This document shows, piece by piece, positions 15,820 to 20,411 of a DNA stretch of 20,411 bases. This DNA comes from Actinomycetota bacterium (GTDB taxonomy: Bacteria; Actinomycetota; Actinomycetes; Actinomycetales; Microbacteriaceae). The notes under the pieces were generated by a model, which saw nothing but the letters and a program-made list of their open reading frames with translations, had not been told where the DNA came from and did no database searches. The stretch's first letter is position 1, and each line of letters begins with the position of its first letter. The DNA is taken from the NCBI GenBank assembly GCA_009927245.1, contig RFNI01000095.1, positions 1-20,411 of the forward strand. Reading direction: 5' to 3'. The translations under genes and the position numbers were made by a program.

Positions 15820-15914
15820 TTTGACTCCATTATTTTCCAGGCGCCACGAACGACGCTTATTTGAGGGGGTTTTTGGGGATTGATTCCACTCAACACTGGG
15901 TGGATTACCTACTT
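15820..15914 (-). promoter_or_regulatory. sodA/gap spacer, probable gap leader or promoter
   Basis: This 95-nt gap is by far the longest between sodA and rbpA. It contains an imperfect hairpin just after sodA (15886-15903, 7 bp with one mismatch in the transcribed sense), a CCCC-AAAAA-CCCCC tract in the transcript sense (15865-15878) and GGCGCC (15840-15845). I find no clear -35/-10 pair. The hairpin has no T-run, so termination after sodA is not proven. Confidence 0.35.
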
Positions 15915-16538
15915 TTAGGGTAGCAGAAGAGTCGAGGTGTTCTTGCTAGCCTCGTCAAATCTTGCCTGAACGTCTGCCCAATTGACGATGTTCCAGAACG
16001 CCTTCACATACTCAGGCTTGACGTTTTGGTAGTCCAGGTAGAAGGCGTGCTCCCACATATCCAGCATCAATAGTGGGATTGAGCCGACTGAGAGGTTACC
16101 CTGGTGGTCGTAAAGCTGCTCAATAATCAACTTCTGGCCCAGGATGTCCCAAACCAGGATTGACCAGCCTGAACCCTGAATTCCCAGCGCACTAGCGGTG
16201 AAATGGGCCCTAAAGGCGTCAAAAGAGCCAAAGAAGTTATCAATTGCAGCAGCTAGCTCGCCGGTTGGCTTGTCGCCACCTTCTGGAGACATGTTCTTCC
16301 AGAAAACTGTGTGATTTACGTGACCAGCCAGGTTGAAGGCTAGATCCTTCTGGAACTTGTTGACCATGGTTAGGTCATTCTTCTCTCTAGCTTCAGCCAG
16401 AGCGTCCAGAGCAGTGTTAGCACCATTCACATAGGCCAGGTGGTGCTTGTCATGGTGCAATTCCATGATTCGACCAGAGATGTTCGGCTCTAGTGCTCCG
16501 TAGTCGTAGGAAAGGTCAGGCAATACATACTTTGTCAT
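15915..16538 (-). CDS. sodA: Superoxide dismutase, Fe/Mn type
   Basis: SodA converts superoxide to hydrogen peroxide and oxygen. The 207 residues carry the four metal ligands H28 (ELHHDKHHLAYVN), H76 (AGHVNHTVFWKNM), D160 and H164 (LDMWEHAFYLDYQ). The YDHQ segment (143-146) resembles mycobacterial SodA, and the metal (Fe or Mn) cannot be decided by eye. It has no signal peptide, so it is probably cytosolic. It starts 19 nt after the whiA stop with a weak AAAGAG ribosome site and is likely co-transcribed with rapZ-whiA. Its place next to gap may serve to protect the oxidant-sensitive catalytic Cys of Gap; this is inference. Confidence 0.95.
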   Translation of the reverse strand: MTKYVLPDLSYDYGALEPNISGRIMELHHDKHHLAYVNGANTALDALAEAREKNDLTMVNKFQKDLAFNLAGHVNHTVFWKNMSPEGGDKPTGELAAAIDNFFGSFDAFRAHFTASALGIQGSGWSILVWDILGQKLIIEQLYDHQGNLSVGSIPLLMLDMWEHAFYLDYQNVKPEYVKAFWNIVNWADVQARFDEASKNTSTLLLP

Positions 16539-16557
16539 GTTGGTTCTCTTTCGTTTT

Positions 16558-17520
16558 CTAGTCTTGGTCTAATTCTGTACCAGGAATACCCTGCTCGGCT
16601 GCAACCTTGTCAGCAAGGGCTAATAATCTTCTGATTCTTCCTGCGATGGCGTCTTTGGTCAGTGGTGGAGATGCCAATCTACCTAGGTCATCCAAACTTG
16701 CATCCCTATGCTGAAGTCTTAGATCGCCAGCCATCTTTAGATGCTCTGGGATGTTATCCCCAAGAATCTCCATTGCTCGTCTGACTCTCATGCCCGAGGC
16801 AACTGCTGCTTGAGCAGATCTCATCAAGTTAGCGTTATCGAAGTTAGCTAGCCTGTTCTGCTTGCCTCTAACTTCTCTTCTAACTCTGAGCTCTTCATAC
16901 TTCAAAACAATTCCATGAGCACCAATGTGCTTCAGAATCTCAACAATCGCATCACCTTCGCGAACTACTACACGGTAAACACCACGAGCTTCACGAACCT
17001 TAGCAATTACATCTAATCTTCTTGCGATACCAACTAGGGCCATAGCTGCCTCGTTACCGGGTGCTGTGATCTCAAGAGTTGCTGATCGTCCTGGGTCGGT
17101 CAACGAACCATGAGCCAAGATTGCTCCACGCCAAACAGCAGCAGCCTCTGCTTTACTTCCAGATACAAGGGCTGCTGGTAGCCCTCGAACAGGTCTGTTC
17201 TTGGTATCGATAAGTCCAGTTTGGCGAGCAAGAATTTCGGCATTCGCTGTTACGCGAATCTGATACTTAGCAGTCTTACGGATTCCTCCAGCAGAAATAA
17301 TCGCGAGTTCGCTGTCGCAACCGTAGACATCGACTAGATCCTTCTTAACTCTGCGAGCAAGAGCTGTCGTGTCAACTTCTATCTCAACGACTATCTTGCC
17401 GCCGACTAGGTGAAGACCGCCACAGAAGCGAAGGATGGTTGAGAGCTCTGCCGCCTTGATGTTGCTCTTACTAACCTCGACTCTGGCCAGTTCGTCTTTG
17501 AGTTCTGCTGTTAGTGCCAT
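16558..17520 (-). CDS. whiA: WhiA, DNA-binding regulator
   Basis: WhiA is a transcription factor that, with WhiB, controls cell division and sporulation in Streptomyces; its role in non-sporulating actinobacteria is less clear. The 320 residues have an N-terminal degenerate LAGLIDADG homing-endonuclease-like domain (roughly 1-200, with ELSTILRFCGGLH) and a C-terminal helix-turn-helix part (roughly 220-305, including MRVRRAMEILGDNIPEHLK, and SLDDLGRLASPPLTKDAIAGRI). The start ATG 17520 lies 2 nt after the rapZ stop, with GGGAAAGAG upstream inside rapZ. In most actinobacteria yvcK stands between rapZ and whiA; here it is absent. Confidence 0.95.
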   Translation of the reverse strand: MALTAELKDELARVEVSKSNIKAAELSTILRFCGGLHLVGGKIVVEIEVDTTALARRVKKDLVDVYGCDSELAIISAGGIRKTAKYQIRVTANAEILARQTGLIDTKNRPVRGLPAALVSGSKAEAAAVWRGAILAHGSLTDPGRSATLEITAPGNEAAMALVGIARRLDVIAKVREARGVYRVVVREGDAIVEILKHIGAHGIVLKYEELRVRREVRGKQNRLANFDNANLMRSAQAAVASGMRVRRAMEILGDNIPEHLKMAGDLRLQHRDASLDDLGRLASPPLTKDAIAGRIRRLLALADKVAAEQGIPGTELDQD

Positions 17521-17522
17521 GA

Positions 17523-18395
17523 TTACTCTTTCCCTAAATCTCTGTGCTTCACCCTGACGGTAATTTCTTCGTTTTCTGACAAACGCTTTGCAATCTCGAT
17601 TGCTGTTGCAACCGATCTGTGCTTACCACCTGTGCAACCAAGAGCAATTGATGCGTGCTTGCGGTTCTCCTTTAGGTATCCACGAATTACTGGCTGTAAG
17701 GCTGCGATGTAGTTGACGATGAACTCTTCTGCGCCATCTTGACACAAGACATAGTCAGCAACCTGAGAATCTTCCCCAGTGAACGGTCTAAGTGCTTCAT
17801 CCCAATAAGGATTAGGAAGGAAGCGCATGTCAGCAATCAAGTCTGCATCACTTGGTGCGCCATATTTAAACCCAAAGCTCTGAACCAACAAGTTGAGTTT
17901 TCTGTTCTCAGCGCTAGCGAAGTTCTCAGAAATCTTTGCTGCCAGTTGATATACGTTCATGTCACTGGAATCGATGATCACATCAGCTTGTTCACGAAGT
18001 GGTAGCAGAGTCTTTCGCTCTGTTGCGATTCCTTCGCTGATAGTTCCATTACCCTGCAGTGGATGTGGTCTTCTAACCTGCTCGTAACGCTTGACCAGGG
18101 TCGCATCGTTTGCTTCCAGGAAGAGGATTTGTGCGTCTACGTTGCTCTCAAGCAGCAGTTTTACGTGTGTGCTGAGATCATCAAATAGTTCGCCACCTCT
18201 GGCGTCAACAACAACAGCAAGTCTTGGTAGTTCCTTGTTTGTTCGAGAAAATAGCTCCGCCATTGGCTTGATTAACTGCGGTGGCAGGTTATCGACAACG
18301 TACCAGTCAAGATCTTCAAGAGCTTTACCAACGGTTGAACGACCAGCACCAGACATGCCGGTAACTATCAGTAGTTCATAGCTCGTATCGTTCAA
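17523..18395 (-). CDS. rapZ: RapZ/YvcJ family P-loop nucleotide-binding protein
   Basis: RapZ family proteins bind nucleotides. The E. coli member is an RNA-binding adaptor controlling glmS through small RNAs; the actinobacterial role is not well defined. The 290 residues open with a P-loop, GMSGAGRS (13-20), where the usual Lys is Arg, followed by ALEDLDWYVVDNLPPQL. The C-terminal domain shows SFGFKYGAPSDADLIADMRFLPNP and GCTGGKHRSVATA. The start is TTG 18395 with GAAAGAG upstream. It lies 78 nt after uvrC and 2 nt before whiA. Confidence 0.93.
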   Translation of the reverse strand: MNDTSYELLIVTGMSGAGRSTVGKALEDLDWYVVDNLPPQLIKPMAELFSRTNKELPRLAVVVDARGGELFDDLSTHVKLLLESNVDAQILFLEANDATLVKRYEQVRRPHPLQGNGTISEGIATERKTLLPLREQADVIIDSSDMNVYQLAAKISENFASAENRKLNLLVQSFGFKYGAPSDADLIADMRFLPNPYWDEALRPFTGEDSQVADYVLCQDGAEEFIVNYIAALQPVIRGYLKENRKHASIALGCTGGKHRSVATAIEIAKRLSENEEITVRVKHRDLGKE

Positions 18396-18473
18396 GGTCG
18401 CTCTTTCAGAGAGTTGTTGCTCTTACTCTAGTGCTTTTGCGACACGCCCGAGTTGCAAAAGGTTCAACCTCTG
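18396..18473 (-). other. Structured uvrC-rapZ spacer
   Basis: The 78-nt gap holds a 9-bp arm pair, TTTTGCGAC (18435-18443) with GTTGCAAAA (18452-18460), with one G-T pair on the plus strand (an A-C mismatch in the transcript). It also holds an 11-nt near-palindrome AGGTTCAACCT (18460-18470) and an outer CTCTAG/CTAGAG pair (18426-18431 and 18474-18479). No T-run follows in the transcribed direction. It may be an attenuator or processing site rather than a terminator. Confidence 0.35.
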
Positions 18474-20336
18474 CTAGAGGCTTTCAGTCTGCCCAATGTT
18501 GGCAATTATGGACTCGGCCAAGACCTGCCCAATCCCAGCCACTTCGGCTATCTCCTCAACTGAGGCTGCCCTCAAGCGCTTTGCCGAGCCAAAGCGTCTC
18601 AGCAACGCTGTTACTCGCTTCTCCCCAAGACCTTCGATGTTTAGAAGCTCTGTCGCAATCGAGGACTTGCGCTTCAGTCGCTGAGCTGTGATGGCGAAAC
18701 GGTGAGCTTCATCTCTAACCCTCTGCAGCAAGAAGAGTGCTTCGGTGCCTCTGGGCAGGATGGTCGGGAAAGGGTTATTTGGCAGCCAAATCTCTTCGAG
18801 TCTCTTGGCTAGTCCCACAATGTTGATGTCTGTGATCCCTAGGTCATTTAGTGCTCTCTGGGCAGCATTGACCTGTGGTTGCCCACCGTCAACGATTAGT
18901 AGTCCAGGTCGATAGCTGAACTTGTTGCTCGGCTCTTGATCCGCATTCACCAAGTACTTCAGTCTTCTAGTTAGAACCTGGTAGATAGATTCAGTGTCAT
19001 CGGTGGTCTCTTCGATATTGAACTTACGGTACTGATCCTTCTTTGGAAGGCCATCTTCAAACACCACCATGGAGGCAACTACACCAGTACCACCTAGATG
19101 TGAAACGTCAAAACACTCAATACGAAGAGGTGCAGCAGAGAGATTCAAATACCTTTGGATATCCCCCAGAGCTGCGGTTCTGGCAGTGAAGTCAGCCGTC
19201 CTGCGGAGTTTGTATAACCCTAGAGCGTGCTTTGCGTTGGTGTGGGCTGTCTCAGCTAAAGCTCGCTTGTCTCCCCTTTGCGGAACTCGAAGATCCACCT
19301 TGCTGCCTCTTATCTCTGAAAGCCAAGCTCCTAAAGCTTCAGAATCCTCTGGCAGAAGCGGAACCAATACTTCTTTAGGAACATCAGATGCGAATGTCGC
19401 ATCTTTGCCGTAAACATTTTGGAGAAGGTATTCAACTAGTTCAGCAGTTGAGCGCTCGAGTTCTTTATCAACAACCCAGGCACGAACACCACGGATACGT
19501 CCACCACGAACTCTAAAGAGTGAAACAGCGGCGGTCAATTCATCATCTGCAATTCCAAATAGATCTGCATCAGTCTGGTCTGTGAAGACGACCGTACTCT
19601 TTTCCAGAACGGTTTCAAGAGCAGTAACATCATCTCTGAGGCTTGCTGCTAATTCATACTGCTGAGTCTGTGAAGCTTCCATCATTCGAGTCCTCAGTGA
19701 CTCGATGTGCTCTTCATCACCATGGTTCATGAAGTCAACAAGCTCTTTGCTGATTGCCTTGTGTTCTGCAGGGCTGACTCTAGAAACACATGGTGCAGAG
19801 CACTTTCCTATGTCAGCAAGTAGACATGGGCGGTTAGTGCTCTTTGCCCTTTGGTAGGTACCGGACGTGCAGGAACGAACCGGGTAGACCTTGAGCAAAG
19901 TGTCTAGGGTCTCTCTGATGGCCCAGCTCTGTGTGTATGGACCGAAATACTTTGCGTTCTTGATCTCCTTGTTGCGAGTTATGAAAGCTCTAGGAATTTC
20001 ATCACCCATTGTGACTGCAAGGTAAGGGTAGCTCTTGTCATCCTTGAAACGAACGTTGAAAGGTGGATCAAACTCTTTGATCCAGGTGAACTCGAGTTGC
20101 AATGCTTCAAACTCTGTCTTGACGATTGTCCAGTTCACATCTCTCGCTGTTTGGACCATTCTTCTGGTCTTCTCTTGGAGAGATTCAAGAGGTGCGAAGT
20201 ATGAACTGAGTCTGGCTCTAAGGTTCTTCGCCTTACCTACGTAGAGAACTCTCCCGTTCTCGTCTAAGAAGCGGTAAACACCAGGGTCTGTTGGTATCTC
20301 CCCTGTCTTAGGTCGAAAATCGACGTCGTAGGCCAT
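18474..20336 (-). CDS. uvrC: UvrC, excinuclease ABC subunit C
   Basis: UvrC makes the two incisions flanking a DNA lesion after UvrA/UvrB recognition. The 620 residues contain the GIY-YIG nuclease domain (G19-Y21, Y32-G34, in PGVYRFLDENGRVLYVGK), a cysteine set C156, C171, C179 and C183 like the Fe-S ligands described for E. coli UvrC, a UVR motif region (about 205-245), the RNase H-like second nuclease domain (RIECFDVSHLGGTGVVASMVVF and LLIVDGGQPQVNAA), and C-terminal helix-hairpin-helix repeats (IEGLGEKRVTALLRRFG and VAGIGQVLAESI). ATG 20336 lies 3 nt after the uvrA stop, so uvrA and uvrC form an operon. The length is normal. Confidence 0.96.
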   Translation of the reverse strand: MAYDVDFRPKTGEIPTDPGVYRFLDENGRVLYVGKAKNLRARLSSYFAPLESLQEKTRRMVQTARDVNWTIVKTEFEALQLEFTWIKEFDPPFNVRFKDDKSYPYLAVTMGDEIPRAFITRNKEIKNAKYFGPYTQSWAIRETLDTLLKVYPVRSCTSGTYQRAKSTNRPCLLADIGKCSAPCVSRVSPAEHKAISKELVDFMNHGDEEHIESLRTRMMEASQTQQYELAASLRDDVTALETVLEKSTVVFTDQTDADLFGIADDELTAAVSLFRVRGGRIRGVRAWVVDKELERSTAELVEYLLQNVYGKDATFASDVPKEVLVPLLPEDSEALGAWLSEIRGSKVDLRVPQRGDKRALAETAHTNAKHALGLYKLRRTADFTARTAALGDIQRYLNLSAAPLRIECFDVSHLGGTGVVASMVVFEDGLPKKDQYRKFNIEETTDDTESIYQVLTRRLKYLVNADQEPSNKFSYRPGLLIVDGGQPQVNAAQRALNDLGITDINIVGLAKRLEEIWLPNNPFPTILPRGTEALFLLQRVRDEAHRFAITAQRLKRKSSIATELLNIEGLGEKRVTALLRRFGSAKRLRAASVEEIAEVAGIGQVLAESIIANIGQTESL

Positions 20337-20339
20337 TTA

Positions 20340-20411
20340 CTAACCTAGGATTTCCTTCAGGAATTTACCGGTGTGAGACTTAGCAACTTTCGCAACATCT
20401 TCAGGAGTTCC
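20340..20411 (-). CDS. uvrA: UvrA, excinuclease ABC subunit A; C-terminal end only
   Basis: The last 23 codons before the TAG stop (20342-20340) read GTPEDVAKVAKSHTGKFLKE and then a short ILG end, which is the usual UvrA C-terminus (GTPEEVA...SHTGxFL). UvrA is the damage-sensing ATPase of nucleotide excision repair. A second in-frame stop, TAA, follows directly and then the uvrC ATG. The rest of the gene lies beyond the window. Confidence 0.88.
   Translation of the reverse strand, partial: GTPEDVAKVAKSHTGKFLKEILG

Noticed and set aside
15816..15830. Tiny upstream reading frame (ATG GAG TCA AAA TGA) overlapping the gap start
   Set aside because: Its GGAG is simply the gap ribosome site, and a 4-codon frame with no ribosome site of its own is most likely chance.
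15886..15903. Intrinsic terminator after sodA
   Set aside because: The stem has a mismatch in the transcribed sense and no following T-run; it is recorded only as part of the spacer.
19069..19413. Plus-strand open frame opposite uvrC
   Set aside because: It lies fully inside conserved uvrC coding sequence; nothing supports expression.
1..20411. Mobile element, prophage, CRISPR or defence island
   Set aside because: All genes are conserved housekeeping genes in a typical actinobacterial order. No repeats, transposase, integrase or att-like sites were seen.

Overview
The window looks like a streamlined, moderate-GC actinobacterium, most likely Microbacteriaceae of the small freshwater type (Rhodoluna/Aquiluna-like). 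The reasons are RbpA and WhiA (actinobacterial proteins), the gene order ctaB-tkt-tal-pgi-zwf-opcA-pgl, the order uvrC-rapZ-whiA-sodA-gap-pgk-tpiA-secG-rbpA, GC of only about 45-50% by eye, heavy use of CTA (Leu) and AGA (Arg) codons, and almost no intergenic space. The taxon is an inference from gene content; no search was run.

Layout. (1) 1-532, minus: 5' part of sufB (Fe-S assembly), with an apparent one-base deletion near 69-70. (2) 684-2950, plus: ctaA (heme A synthase) and phrB (DNA photolyase), overlapping by 4 nt. (3) 2947-3879, minus: ctaB (heme O synthase), whose stop codon interlocks with that of phrB. (4) 4067-12113, plus: the pentose phosphate/glucose-6-phosphate operon tkt-tal-pgi-zwf-opcA-pgl, with overlaps or gaps of no more than 13 nt. 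(5) 12110-20411, minus: a ten-gene run read in the order uvrA(3' end)-uvrC-rapZ-whiA-sodA-gap-pgk-tpiA-secG-rbpA. It meets the pgl operon tail to tail with overlapping stop codons.

How the genes work together. CtaB and CtaA carry out the two consecutive steps heme B to heme O to heme A for the aa3 oxidase. Zwf with its assembly factor OpcA, Pgl, Tkt and Tal run the oxidative and non-oxidative pentose phosphate pathway, and Pgi links it to glycolysis. Gap, Pgk and TpiA form the triose part of glycolysis. UvrA/UvrC (nucleotide excision repair) and PhrB (light-driven repair) fit a sunlit habitat. RapZ and WhiA are regulators, RbpA is an RNA polymerase partner, SecG belongs to the translocon, and SodA removes superoxide.

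No stretch over 300 nt lacks a gene. The longest gaps are the divergent regions ctaB/tkt (187 nt) and sufB/ctaA (151 nt). I saw no tRNA, rRNA, CRISPR array, insertion sequence or phage gene, and no convincing intrinsic terminator. This is an ordinary core-genome region. I found no new multi-gene system. The points most worth checking are the sufB frameshift, the absence of yvcK between rapZ and whiA, the TTAC-N6/7-GTAA dyads upstream of both heme A genes, and the altered electron-transfer chain in the photolyase.
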